Shown here: positions 1 through 9,290 of the stretch, in pieces
How positions within the stretch are numbered: position 1 is the stretch's first letter
Layout of the letters: each line of letters opens with the position of its first letter
Assembly: GCA_034436355.1 (NCBI GenBank)
Contig: DAOTVQ010000043.1
Span: 124,001-188,000 of the forward strand
DNA: 64,000 nt
From: CP2-2F sp034436355
GTDB lineage: Bacteria > Chloroflexota > Anaerolineae > Aggregatilineales > UBA2796
Direction: 5' to 3'
Program-made: the position numbers and the translations under genes
The notes under the pieces: generated by a model
The model's input: only the letters and a program-made list of their open reading frames with translations
Told to the model about the DNA's origin: nothing
Database searches by the model: none

Positions 1-1296
1 GCGTGCGCTCAGCTCGCCAATCAGGGCTGTCATTACATCTAACAACTCGCGCCCAAACTCAGCGGCACGCTCCACCAACATGGCGTGTGCGCCTTCTGCC
101 GTTGGCTGCTGCAATAACTCGTTGATGAACTGAATGGAAGGCGGCGCACCCTGTTGCAGCAGCGCCATAATCCGATCCATCACCTCACGCAGGCGTGTTG
201 CCGCTACCTGATTACCCGTTTGCTCAGCGTTCTGAATATTGGCAGATAGCACTGAGAGGAACGTATCGTCAATCATATCAAGGCGTGAGCGAATGGCAGC
301 GTCCAAGTCTTCACTATTGATGATCGCCTGCAAGGCAGCCGCAGCCTGTTGTGCCAACGCCTGCGTCTGCTGGTCAACCGCCTGAGTCAGCGTCAGCAAG
401 TGATCGCGCAAAGCGATCAAGGTTTGTTGGTCAGCCTCAGCGGCGGCCTGAATGCGCTCTGCCAGCAGTTGGAAGAAGCTGTAATCTAGGGCAGGGCGCG
501 CTAAGCCAACCAGCACCTCGATCTTATGGGCAGCATCTTCTTGGGCATAGCGCACGGAAAGGTCAAGCAGCATCTCGCGGCTGATCTGACTGCCCATCGC
601 ATTCAGATCGCCCGCCACTGCTTGGATAAGCGCTTCTTGCTGTGCTGCCTCACCCATCAGGCGTTGCCCCATGCTGGAAAAGCTGAGCAGTTGATCGCGC
701 AGACCAAGCATCGCCTGTGCCACATCGCGTCGCCCATTGCTCAGGGCTGCTTCCGCAGAAGCAGTGATCATGGCAAAAAATTCCTCATCCAGATCAGCAT
801 CATGCTGCTGGGCAAGTGCTTCCCACGCAGCAGGGTCAGTTTGCAGGAACTGCTCGGCAAGGCGCAGTTTGTTGCGGCGCGCCTCGATCATCTCTTTGGT
901 GATGCCGTCTGCCTCTAGGATGGTCTCCATCATGCCTTGCAAGGTGAGCGTGGAACGCGGCATGAGCAAATAGCCCTTGCGCTGATCTTGCGGCAAGCTG
1001 TTGACGATTGCCTGCGTCATCGAACCGATCACGCGCTCTTGTTCAGCAGAGGGTAAGCCAAGTTCCATTGGAATGTTGATCAGCAGCAGTTCTTTGGTGG
1101 CATCGTGATACAAGACGGGCGTCGTCAGGCGAAAATCATAATTGCAGTATGGGCATCGAGCGGTATTGGTGCGCCCACCCAGGAAGCGCGCCTTCGCGTT
1201 CGGATCACGCCCGCCATCAATAATCTGTTCGATTTGCGCGGTGAAGGGTTGGCGGCAATTGGGACAGTTGATCTGCCGCGCCATTGGTGGAAACAT
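1..1296 (-). CDS. CpXC-domain protein, C-terminus cut by window edge
   Basis: The frame is open from an ATG at 1296 to the window edge, so the C-terminus is missing. The N-terminus has a CPNC knuckle (MARQINCPNCRQPF) and about 35 residues later a CPYC knuckle, the two zinc-ribbon-like pairs typical of the CpXC domain. After about residue 110 the protein becomes long, polar and alpha-helical, rich in Ala, Gln and Leu, and probably coiled coil. An AAGGAG lies about 11 nt before the ATG. It lies 68 nt downstream of the histidine kinase gene on the same strand, so co-transcription is likely. CpXC proteins are of unknown function, and binding of zinc by the two knuckles is inferred. Confidence 0.8.
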   Translation of the reverse strand, partial: MFPPMARQINCPNCRQPFTAQIEQIIDGGRDPNAKARFLGGRTNTARCPYCNYDFRLTTPVLYHDATKELLLINIPMELGLPSAEQERVIGSMTQAIVNSLPQDQRKGYLLMPRSTLTLQGMMETILEADGITKEMIEARRNKLRLAEQFLQTDPAAWEALAQQHDADLDEEFFAMITASAEAALSNGRRDVAQAMLGLRDQLLSFSSMGQRLMGEAAQQEALIQAVAGDLNAMGSQISREMLLDLSVRYAQEDAAHKIEVLVGLARPALDYSFFQLLAERIQAAAEADQQTLIALRDHLLTLTQAVDQQTQALAQQAAAALQAIINSEDLDAAIRSRLDMIDDTFLSVLSANIQNAEQTGNQVAATRLREVMDRIMALLQQGAPPSIQFINELLQQPTAEGAHAMLVERAAEFGRELLDVMTALIGELSAR

Positions 1297-1364
1297 AGCT
1301 CAGAAACTCCTTGCAAGGTAGAGGCGGTTAGGACGAACCGCCCTGCTGATCATACACGAATTGG

Positions 1365-2957
1365 TCAGGAAGCCAGAAGGCGCGGCAACCAGACGTAGAA
1401 AGTTGAGCCTTTTTGCGGTGTGCTTTCCACGCTTAACTTGCCACCGTGTGCTTGCACAAAGGCACGCGCCAGATACAGCCCTAAGCCGGTGCCTTGTGTG
1501 CGGCGGCTCAGGGCGCTATCCACACGGTAGAAACGCTCGAAAATGTTGGGCAGTTCTTCCGCCGAAATGCCCACACCTTGATCACTTACGCTGATGGTGA
1601 CGCCTTCCCTATCATAGCTGCCACTGATGCGAATTTCGCCGCCATTGGGTGAATATTTGATGGCATTGCTGATCAGGTTATCAAAGACTTGGCGCAAACG
1701 CACTTCATCGCCACGCACAGTGGGAAACTCAGGTGGAAACGCCACGCTTAGGCGGTGTTTTTCGGTCTGTGTCTGGAAGCGCTCTGCGGCACGTTCCACC
1801 AACTCCACCAAATCCACTTCGGCAAGCTGGCTCAGGCGCATCCCTTCCGCTTGCAATTTCGAGGCAGCCAATAAATTCTCAATGAGCGCTGCCAGGCGAT
1901 CCGCCTCGTCTTCAATAACGGCAAGCGCACGCTGCACAGTCGCCTCATCCCACTGAGCATCCTCGCGGCGCAGCGTGCTGGCATAGCCCTTGATGAGTGC
2001 GACGGGTGTTTTAAGCTCGTGCGAGACTGCCGAGATGAAGGCGGATTTTGCCTCTTGTGCGCGCCGAAAATGGGAAATATCGCGCACATTGGCAATAATG
2101 TTTTGCAGGCGTCCCTCATCATCCAACAGCAAAGAGTAAGTGACGCCCAAGCTAATGCGTGATCCATCGCGCCGCCGCAAATCACCTTCCACATAGCGCG
2201 TGTTAGGCTCATCGGCGTTGGCAGTGTGCTGCTGAGACCAGCCGCTGGCGAGAGCGGCACCCAAAGGCTGCCCATGCTCCACATGCTCCCAAAAGATCAG
2301 GCTATCGTGCATTTGCCCAAGTGCCTCTGCCTGACTCCAGCCTGTGATGCGCGCCAATGCCTTGTTAAAGCCGACGATGCGCTGTGACGAATCCATGATC
2401 AGCACCCCATCAGCGCTGTGTTCAAGGATGGCGCTCAGGCGCTGCTGTTCAGCGCTCAGACGCTCATAAAGCTGTGCGTTGTGGACGGCAATGGCAGCTT
2501 GATCGGCGAAACTCTGCAGAATGCTCTGATCATTGGCGCTGTATTCGCCGCTATAACTGCGAAAGACGAAGACAACGCCTAGAATTTGCTGACGCACCAT
2601 CATCGGCAGCGTGATTGCTTGGCGCAGACGCAAGTCGAGCGCACGTGCCACAAGGCGCATTTTCAGATCGAGCTGGCTGTATTGAATGCCGCTGTGCGTC
2701 TCGTTCAGCAGGATGCTCTCTAGCAGCGGCTTGAAGACATCTAATTTGCCTTCAGGCACGCCAACACTTGCCCGCGCCCGAAAGTGATCATCGGGATCGC
2801 GCAAGGCGATCAGACCGACTTCACCGCCCAGCATCGCAATTGAAGCGCCTAAGACGAGGCGCAACACCTCGTCCACATCTAGGCGCGAGGTGAGCGCACG
2901 GGCAATCTCAAGCAGGTAGTCGCGTTGGCGCACGCGATAGTCAGGCAGCATCAGCAT
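1365..2957 (-). CDS. GAF-PAS sensor histidine kinase
   Basis: This is a 530-aa soluble sensor kinase without membrane segments. A GAF domain spans about residues 20-160, a PAS domain about 170-295, the HisKA helix holds SHELKTP with the phosphoacceptor His near 313, and the HATPase domain holds the N box (DNLISNAIKYSPNGG, about 426-440), the G1 box DQGVGIS and the G2 box GTGLGL. It should autophosphorylate in response to a cytosolic ligand or redox signal sensed by GAF/PAS; the ligand is unknown. No response regulator is adjacent; the nearest one lies at 46900-47625. The second ATG at 2951 is an alternative start. The CpXC protein follows on the same strand. Confidence 0.93.
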   Translation of the reverse strand: MLMLPDYRVRQRDYLLEIARALTSRLDVDEVLRLVLGASIAMLGGEVGLIALRDPDDHFRARASVGVPEGKLDVFKPLLESILLNETHSGIQYSQLDLKMRLVARALDLRLRQAITLPMMVRQQILGVVFVFRSYSGEYSANDQSILQSFADQAAIAVHNAQLYERLSAEQQRLSAILEHSADGVLIMDSSQRIVGFNKALARITGWSQAEALGQMHDSLIFWEHVEHGQPLGAALASGWSQQHTANADEPNTRYVEGDLRRRDGSRISLGVTYSLLLDDEGRLQNIIANVRDISHFRRAQEAKSAFISAVSHELKTPVALIKGYASTLRREDAQWDEATVQRALAVIEDEADRLAALIENLLAASKLQAEGMRLSQLAEVDLVELVERAAERFQTQTEKHRLSVAFPPEFPTVRGDEVRLRQVFDNLISNAIKYSPNGGEIRISGSYDREGVTISVSDQGVGISAEELPNIFERFYRVDSALSRRTQGTGLGLYLARAFVQAHGGKLSVESTPQKGSTFYVWLPRLLAS

Positions 2958-3028
2958 ATGTCAATTGTACCATATGCCGTAGGTGGCGCAGCCTGATCGC
3001 CCGATTTTCTGATAGATTTCTTGTGCGC

Positions 3029-3730
3029 CTAAACGCTGATCGGCTTCAACAGCATATCCATGCCAACGGCGCGCAAGGCAGCATCTTGCGAGGAATCCAT
3101 CGAGACGCGCACATCAAAATACATGCCGCCAAGCGGCTCAAACTGCAACTGATCAGCGTCTACGGCTTGGAAGGCGTCAATCCGCACACGGACAGCACGC
3201 CCTGCCTGATCCGGTGTCAAGCTAACTTTGGCGGGCTGGGCTGCCTTATCCACAGGCACCACCAGACCAAAATCGCTGCTGCCTAACACGCCGCCTAAGG
3301 CACTTACGCGCAGGGTGATATGCACCTCTTTGGTAAGTTGTGGCGTATTAGCAGTCGGTGGGTTCACGCCCACAAACAGATCGGTGGGTGTGTTGGCGCG
3401 CAGCACACGCGGCATCACCACCGTCAGACGGCGCGGCACTTTAGGCAGTTCGGAGCGCCCGCCGCCTGCGGCGGCGGCAATGGCAGCGTCATAGTCTGCC
3501 AGTTGGCGGGCAGCCAATTCACCATCGCCCGTCAGTGCGTAGCTCTCAAAACTATGTTGGATGAGGCGGAAGTTGATCAGCCGCCGAATAGCACGCCCAA
3601 CTAAACGCGCCGAGAGTTGGGCGCCCTGCTCGATTTCGGCACTGGCAGCCGCCGCCTGATGCTTGTACAAAAAGCGCAGCACATCGAGTGCCTCTGGCGG
3701 CAAACGTTGAAGCGTAAAGGGTAGCTCCAT
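3029..3730 (-). CDS. Hypothetical protein with N-terminal winged helix
   Basis: I do not recognise this 233-aa protein as a named family. Residues 1-80 look like a winged-helix fold (LPPEALDVLRFLYKH, then RLVGRAIRRLINFRLIQ and a YALTGDG wing). A short Ala/Gly linker follows, then a C-terminal half of about 130 residues predicted as beta strands (RRLTVVMPRVLR, TDLFVGVNPP, EVHITLRVSALGG), resembling an Ig-like or similar beta domain. There is no signal peptide or membrane segment. It could be a DNA-binding protein with a beta effector domain or a protein-interaction adaptor. It lies just upstream of the histidine kinase gene on the same strand, with a 71-nt gap. Confidence 0.6.
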   Translation of the reverse strand: MELPFTLQRLPPEALDVLRFLYKHQAAAASAEIEQGAQLSARLVGRAIRRLINFRLIQHSFESYALTGDGELAARQLADYDAAIAAAAGGGRSELPKVPRRLTVVMPRVLRANTPTDLFVGVNPPTANTPQLTKEVHITLRVSALGGVLGSSDFGLVVPVDKAAQPAKVSLTPDQAGRAVRVRIDAFQAVDADQLQFEPLGGMYFDVRVSMDSSQDAALRAVGMDMLLKPISV

Positions 3731-3893
3731 AGGTCGTTCTGGTTACTTTCTCGGTTTATTGTGCATGGTGGTTAAGAGTCTACTCTGTTTGGCAAATTGG
3801 GCAAGGCTGTGCGCTGCGTGGGTGTGGTGTGCCATTGCAGGCTATGGCAAAATGGGCTAACATCAGGGCATCTCTACGCAGCGAGTTTGTCAC

Positions 3894-4904
3894 ATGCAGC
3901 TACCTTACCAAAATGAGATTGTTTGCGGCGACAGCGCGCTGTTGCTCAGAGCGTTCCCTAGCCACAGCGTTGACTTGGTGGTCACCTCACCGCCCTACTA
4001 CAAACAGCGCGATTACGGTGAGGGAATCGGCAATGAGGCAACACCAGCAGCCTATATCGAGGCACTGCTCAATATTTTTCGTGAATGTGTGCGGATCATC
4101 AAGCCGACGGGCAGCCTTGTTTTCAACCTTGGCGATAAATACGAGGAGAGCAGTTTATTACTAATGCCCTATCGCTTTGCAATTGCCGCCACCGAGCGCT
4201 GTGCAGTGACATTAGTCAACAACATTACATGGGTGAAGCTGAACCCAACACCGCGCCAATTTCAGCGGCGCTTGGTCAGCAGCACAGAACCCTTTTTCCA
4301 CTTTGTCAAAAGTGAGGGCTATAAATATTTTCCAGAGGCATTTCTACGCGATTCGAATGAGTCGCCCGCTGAAAGTAACGGCTCCCACACCAAGATAGGA
4401 CAGAAATACTTTGGTTTAATTTCACGCTCTAGCCTGAGCGAAACGCAAAAGGCGATGGCGCGCACTGCCCTTGAAGCTGTGATTGAAGAAGTCCAAAGCG
4501 GCGCCATTCAAGGCTTTCGGATGAAGATTCGCGGCATTCATGCTGAACCCTTCGGTGGGCAAGAAGGCGGCAGGAAGATTCAGCTTGAACGAAACGGCTT
4601 CACCATTATCCGTATTCATGGTAACCGCCTCAAACGGGATGTGATCACCACACCGGTTGAGTCGTTGAAGGGCAGTCCACATCCTGCTATTTATCCCGTG
4701 CAGATTGTGGAGGAACTGATACGCCTCTTAACTGAGCGCGGCGATGTTGTGCTTGATCCTTTTGTTGGTGCAGGCTCTACTGCTGTAGCAGCCGTCAAAA
4801 CAGGGCGTACTTACATTGGCATTGATATTAACGAAAGCTATTGCACTTATGCGCGTGAACGCTTGCAGAACCTTGCTTTCACACCGGGTTTGTTTGAGGC
4901 ATGA
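3894..4904 (+). CDS. Type II DNA methyltransferase, beta class (N4-cytosine or N6-adenine)
   Basis: This 336-aa protein belongs to the N6/N4 methylase family. Catalytic motif IV, TSPPY, is at residues 31-35, and the AdoMet motif I, DPFVGAGS, is at about 288-295. That order (motif IV before motif I) defines the beta class. The serine form of motif IV (SPPY rather than DPPY) is most common in N4-cytosine enzymes, so m4C is the likelier product. The segment between them probably holds target recognition. Its stop overlaps the start of the next gene (ATGA at 4901), so it is translationally coupled to the endonuclease and would protect the host site. Specificity cannot be read from the sequence. 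Confidence 0.92.
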   Translation: MQLPYQNEIVCGDSALLLRAFPSHSVDLVVTSPPYYKQRDYGEGIGNEATPAAYIEALLNIFRECVRIIKPTGSLVFNLGDKYEESSLLLMPYRFAIAATERCAVTLVNNITWVKLNPTPRQFQRRLVSSTEPFFHFVKSEGYKYFPEAFLRDSNESPAESNGSHTKIGQKYFGLISRSSLSETQKAMARTALEAVIEEVQSGAIQGFRMKIRGIHAEPFGGQEGGRKIQLERNGFTIIRIHGNRLKRDVITTPVESLKGSPHPAIYPVQIVEELIRLLTERGDVVLDPFVGAGSTAVAAVKTGRTYIGIDINESYCTYARERLQNLAFTPGLFEA

Positions 4905-6010
4905 CGGAAAAATCACCGCCTCAAATCCTTGAAGAAGCCTATGCATTAGCCCAAACTGGGTCAACGGCCACGATACCCGATCAGCTCTACACTGCGTTGA
5001 AAATGATTGCCGACAATGCAGAAGCTCAAAAGGCTGTTTTGGGCGCTGTGACAACTTCGCTGACCTATAAAATTTGGCGTCCACATCAAGATATTCGTTA
5101 CCATCAGGAGCAAATGCCTAACGGCTACTCAGCCCGCACCTTTGATACAAAATATGTCACACCGTTTATGAAAACACACTTTCGGCACTATGCAATGGCG
5201 GAAAGTGCTTGGCTGACACGCTCTATAGAGCAACCACACCCATTCACTTCAACATTTCCTGGGCATATTCGCAACAAGCGCGTTAAAGAGTCCTTCCTTC
5301 AAATTATTGATGCAGCACAAGCAAGCGAAAGCAATGCCAAACAGCTTTTGTATGCCTTGTTTGCTCTGCTTTTATCACAAATGACCAAACAGAGTGTGCC
5401 ATCGCCCACAATAGCGCCAGTGCTTTCAATTAATCAGGCTACGGCACTTGTGAAAGATCACTTTGATCACCATTATGCAGGCAGTGGCGCAGCGCGCCTG
5501 CCTGTATTAGCACTTTATGCGGTCTACGAGTTGCTTATAGAAGATGTTCGGCGCTATGCAGGAAAAACGCTAAAGCCGCTTGGATCGCACACCAGTGCGG
5601 ACATGCGCGCCAAAGCTGCTGGCGATCTTGAGGTTCTTCGTGAAGACGGCACTCTCTTCGAGGTTGTTGAGGTTAAATATCAAAAACCAATCACACCAAC
5701 CATGCTTGAAGATGCTTATCATAAAGTGCAAAATAGCGCTCCCGACCGCTATTATCTATTAACGACACATGAGCCGAACAGCCTAGAAAAAGATCACGCT
5801 GCGCTTGCTGATAAAATTGCTTTTCTGCAAACGCAGCACGCTTGCCAGTTTATTGTGAATGGCGTCTTACCCTCACTTAAATACTATTTGCGACTTGTGC
5901 AACACCCTGCCCTATGGCTGGAAAAATACACAGCCCTCGTTGCCAATGATTTGGCGCTCACGGCAAGTGTGGGACTCCTTGCGCGCTGCGTTGCAGAAAT
6001 AATGTTGTAG
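4901..6010 (+). CDS. Type II restriction endonuclease, SacI-like family
   Basis: This 369-aa protein is coupled to the methyltransferase by a 4-nt overlap. A nuclease core of PD-(D/E)xK type is visible: GDLEV with Asp242, then about 15 residues later FEVVEVKYQ with Glu257 and Lys259. The N-terminal half is helical, and the segment around YSARTFDTKYVTPF resembles the conserved region of the SacI restriction enzyme family. Family assignment is from memory of that pattern and is moderate; the restriction role is well supported by context. Codon use is AT-richer than the surrounding genes, with many AAA and AAT codons, suggesting horizontal acquisition of the pair. Confidence 0.75.
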   Translation: MTEKSPPQILEEAYALAQTGSTATIPDQLYTALKMIADNAEAQKAVLGAVTTSLTYKIWRPHQDIRYHQEQMPNGYSARTFDTKYVTPFMKTHFRHYAMAESAWLTRSIEQPHPFTSTFPGHIRNKRVKESFLQIIDAAQASESNAKQLLYALFALLLSQMTKQSVPSPTIAPVLSINQATALVKDHFDHHYAGSGAARLPVLALYAVYELLIEDVRRYAGKTLKPLGSHTSADMRAKAAGDLEVLREDGTLFEVVEVKYQKPITPTMLEDAYHKVQNSAPDRYYLLTTHEPNSLEKDHAALADKIAFLQTQHACQFIVNGVLPSLKYYLRLVQHPALWLEKYTALVANDLALTASVGLLARCVAEIML

Positions 6011-6016
6011 ATGTTC

Positions 6017-7936
6017 TCACATCCCCACCGCATCCAGCGTGGCAATGGCATACGGCAGCAAGGTCAGGCTCAGCCCTTCCGCCCCAGTGCTGTGCAGATC
6101 GCCTGTTGCACGGAATGCCTCAGGCTGCATCATGGCTTGCAAGGCGCTGTTTTCATCCAATACGCGCAGCCGATAGCTGCCTTGCCTGTGCAGCGTCAGC
6201 AGGTGCGGCGCAGCGCTGAGGTTGGCGATCAGCAGGCGCGTTCTGCCGTCCTCGCGCAGCGCCATGCCCGCCAAATACGGTGAACTGCTGTGCAAGGGCG
6301 CAACCTCTGCCGCCGCAAACTCGCCCACATCCGCAAAGACGTGATACATGGGAAACACCGCGCCAACCAACGACGGAAAACGCGGGTGTGGCGTCACTTG
6401 TTCGCGTTCCAGCACGCCGCGCCAGCCTGTCGTCTCGTAGTAGGTCAGGCTGCCAACAGGCGTCAGGCACAGTGCCGCAAGGCTGCCAAGCGTCCACGCC
6501 GCACCGATCAGCGCCGTTTGGCGCGGGTCAACTTGTGGTGGCAGCGCATCAGGCGGTGGTGGTGCTTCATCGCCTGTGGCAGCAGGGTTAAAGCGCGCCT
6601 TGAGCGTGATCGGGCTGATATGCAGTGTCTTTTCAGGCGCAAAGCTGTGCGCTGTGGCAACCATAGCCGCTTGCGCGGCGATGTTCTCGATCAAGCTCTC
6701 ATGATCATCGGCATGAACTTGCGGATTGAAGGCATAGACCAAGCCATCAGCATTTGGGTAGGCTTGGCGGTTCATATTCAGTTCGGTGAACTGCGCGTGC
6801 GAGCCTGCCACAAACGGCGCCCCGACTGCCTCTTGGGCGAGGATGTGCCGCGCAAGGTTGAGCAGTGGCGGCGGCGTCACAAACTGCTGCGCGTCAAAGA
6901 TCAGCCAGCGCAGCACAGGTGGTGCAATTTCTGGCAGGGCAGCCGCCAAAGCACGCAGTTCGGATTCAGCGTTCGCGGTACAGTAGAGCGCGATCTCCAA
7001 CGGCATAGCCAGCGCTTTTGCCTCTAGTGCGGCGCGGCGCAAGAGTTGATGCCAATTCTGAACGCCAAGCCGTAGGTCTACGCGCAAATGTGAGAGATTG
7101 AGCGCCTTCAGCCGTGCCATCTCGCTAGGCATCAGCGCCTTAGCATGGCTTGCCACACCAAGCCCGATTTGCGGCAGGCGGCGGTCAAAATCGCCCACGT
7201 ACACACTGCTGATCGGCGTGCTGGCAGGCGCGTCAGGCAGCGCACCGCTGGCGTGTAAGGTCACTGCCTGCTGCACTTGCGCGCCAACAGGCACAGCTAC
7301 AGGCTTGGGCAGCGCGCTGGGCGTGCAGTAGGTCTTGAAAGAAGCATCTGACCAATTGCGCTGATCTTCGGTCTCGAAAATGTCACCCTCAAAGCGCAGC
7401 GCGATCTCTGTTGTGCCAATGCGGTAGCCCATCGCCTGCACGTTGAGGAAGGGCTGTTCAGGCGCGATCAGGCGCGGGAAGCGGCTCTCGCTGCGCGTGC
7501 CATCGGGCGCCTCGATCCAAACGGGAAGATCAGCGCACTCGGACGCGGGATGCAGCACACAAAAGCCGATCCGATTGCGGCGGAAGGCGCTGAGTGCTTC
7601 GCCTGCCATGCTGAAGCGCAGCGTGCTGTTCTCTGTCCCGCTGATCTCAGCCTGCCAACGGAAATTGATAGCGCCTTCGGTGTGCTGTGCGGTGAAGGTG
7701 AGGCGGAAGGCGCGTTCGGCACGCTCTAGGTGCAGGTCGCTCACGCTGAAGGGAATGGTATTCCAATTTTCATCGCGCACGGCAACATAAATGCGCTGGA
7801 TTGCCTCACGCTCACCAACACGAATGTGGCGCAGGTCGCCGTGCTGATAGTAGAGCGTGAGCGCGCCAGCGCGCAATGGCACAAAAGGCGGCGGCTCGTT
7901 CGGCGTGCCGTAGTAGAGGATGTTTTTAGAGGACAT
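6017..7936 (-). CDS. D-apionate lactonase-like protein (ApnL family)
   Basis: The protein has about 639 aa, starting at the ATG at 7936, which has AGGG 7 nt upstream; a GTG at 7942 is possible. The N-terminal beta domain carries the family's signature stretches, among them DLRHIRVGEREAIQRIY, NRIGFCVLHP and DQRNWSDASFKTYCTP. A TIM-barrel-like middle (LSHLRVDLRLG) and a C-terminal beta domain follow. Characterised ApnL hydrolyses apionolactone to D-apionate in catabolism of the plant-wall sugar apiose. No other apiose gene is nearby, so the substrate here may differ. It follows the M29 peptidase gene with a 9-nt gap, and its ribosome-binding site overlaps that gene's stop. Confidence 0.75.
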   Translation of the reverse strand: MSSKNILYYGTPNEPPPFVPLRAGALTLYYQHGDLRHIRVGEREAIQRIYVAVRDENWNTIPFSVSDLHLERAERAFRLTFTAQHTEGAINFRWQAEISGTENSTLRFSMAGEALSAFRRNRIGFCVLHPASECADLPVWIEAPDGTRSESRFPRLIAPEQPFLNVQAMGYRIGTTEIALRFEGDIFETEDQRNWSDASFKTYCTPSALPKPVAVPVGAQVQQAVTLHASGALPDAPASTPISSVYVGDFDRRLPQIGLGVASHAKALMPSEMARLKALNLSHLRVDLRLGVQNWHQLLRRAALEAKALAMPLEIALYCTANAESELRALAAALPEIAPPVLRWLIFDAQQFVTPPPLLNLARHILAQEAVGAPFVAGSHAQFTELNMNRQAYPNADGLVYAFNPQVHADDHESLIENIAAQAAMVATAHSFAPEKTLHISPITLKARFNPAATGDEAPPPPDALPPQVDPRQTALIGAAWTLGSLAALCLTPVGSLTYYETTGWRGVLEREQVTPHPRFPSLVGAVFPMYHVFADVGEFAAAEVAPLHSSSPYLAGMALREDGRTRLLIANLSAAPHLLTLHRQGSYRLRVLDENSALQAMMQPEAFRATGDLHSTGAEGLSLTLLPYAIATLDAVGM

Positions 7937-7945
7937 ACGCACACC

Positions 7946-9028
7946 CTAAACCAAAAACTCGCCATCTTGGTAGAACAGCACATCGTCCACAAAGATTTGC
8001 CCGCCATCGCGCATATCGCAGATCATATCCCAATGAATGTTGGAGTGATTCACGCCGCCCGTCTGTGGATAGGCGCGCCCAACTGCCATATGGACGGTGC
8101 CGTGAATCTTCTCATCAAACAGGATGTGACCCGTGAAGCGATCCACGCCGCGATTGGTGCCTATGGCGAACTCGCCCAAGCGCCGTGCGCCTGCATCGGT
8201 ATCCAGCACGGCGTTCAGGAATGCCTCGCCTTCTTGGGCAGTGGCACGCTTGATCACGCCGTCCTCAAAGTAAAGTTCGGCGCCGCGCACCACGCCACCA
8301 TTATAAAAGGCGGGATAGGTGAAACGCACCCAACCCGTAACGCTATCCTCAACCGGCCCGGTGAAAATCTCACCATCGGGAAAGTTGACGCGCCCACTGG
8401 CGTTTTCCCAAGTGCGCCCCGCCACGCTCATCTGTAAATCAATATGTTTGCCCTTCACATGCAGACGCTGTTTGCCACGCAGATAATCCACAAGGCGCTG
8501 TTGTTCAGCCTCCATCTTCAACCAGCCTGCAATGGGATCATCTGTCTCGACCAAGCAGGCGCGGTAGACGAAATCCTCGTACTCGGCAAGCGTCATGTTG
8601 GCATCTTGGGCATAGGCAGGCGTTGGGAACAGCGTCGTGCAGCGGCGCAGCGATCCGCTGCCTTCGCGCTCCATTTGAATATTGAGCAGCTCGCCAAAGG
8701 CGCGCATTCGTGCCTGCACCTTTTCAGTGGGAATACCGCTTAGCTCGGCGGTGTTGTCGGCTGCCTCAATGCGGATGATCACATCCGCCGTATCGTACAT
8801 CAATTTGAGCATCGGGTTGACGGCTGCCAGTTGATCAAGGCTGCCATTTTCCGCCGCGATGCGGTTTTCGGCGCTCATGTGCAGGTAGTTAAAGGGAATG
8901 CCGCCCGCTTTGAGCGCCTCTGCGGTCAGCGCTTGCATCAGCGGCTGCGCTAAGGGCGAGGTGCCGCGAAACAGCACGCGATCACCGGGCTTGATGCGTG
9001 TGGAATAATTGACGAGGACGCTCGCCAT
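7946..9028 (-). CDS. M29-family metallo-aminopeptidase (AmpS-like)
   Basis: This 360-aa cytosolic protein matches the thermophilic aminopeptidase family M29 over its whole length. The metal-ligand segments are visible in order: the glutamate of GPVEDSVTG, the glutamate of LGEFAIGTN, then the histidine-rich stretch IHGTVHMAVGRAYPQTGG followed by VNHSNIHWDMICDM with His and Asp ligands. These enzymes bind two divalent metals and release N-terminal residues from peptides. The gene is on the minus strand immediately upstream of the ApnL-like gene, and the two probably form an operon, although no functional link is obvious. Confidence 0.9.
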   Translation of the reverse strand: MASVLVNYSTRIKPGDRVLFRGTSPLAQPLMQALTAEALKAGGIPFNYLHMSAENRIAAENGSLDQLAAVNPMLKLMYDTADVIIRIEAADNTAELSGIPTEKVQARMRAFGELLNIQMEREGSGSLRRCTTLFPTPAYAQDANMTLAEYEDFVYRACLVETDDPIAGWLKMEAEQQRLVDYLRGKQRLHVKGKHIDLQMSVAGRTWENASGRVNFPDGEIFTGPVEDSVTGWVRFTYPAFYNGGVVRGAELYFEDGVIKRATAQEGEAFLNAVLDTDAGARRLGEFAIGTNRGVDRFTGHILFDEKIHGTVHMAVGRAYPQTGGVNHSNIHWDMICDMRDGGQIFVDDVLFYQDGEFLV

Positions 9029-9225
9029 TTTCTAAATACGGGAGTCCATAGGAAAAAGCGCCTTTCAAGAAATGCTGTATGTGTCCATTATGGCGTGTTT
9101 GGGCGCACGGCGCAATTGCGCGCCCAAGGTCGTTTATGGTGGGTGTGCCTTTCAATCTTCTTACGCCTCATTTCGCCTCCAAACTTTTGGGTTGAAAAAA
9201 GCGTCAGTTGTTATGGTTTACTTTA

Positions 9226-9254
9226 TTGACTTTTAGCCTAAATTTATTTATGCT
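9226..9254 (+). promoter_or_regulatory. Sigma-70-type promoter of the WXG100 gene
   Basis: A TTGACT (-35, 9226-9231) and a TATGCT (-10, 9249-9254) are separated by exactly 17 bp in an AT-rich stretch. An AAGGAG lies 6 nt before the ATG at 9291. The arrangement supports strong, independent transcription of the downstream gene. Confidence 0.65.
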
Positions 9255-9290
9255 AATAAAGCAACAGTATGTTTCCGTAAGGAGAACGAC

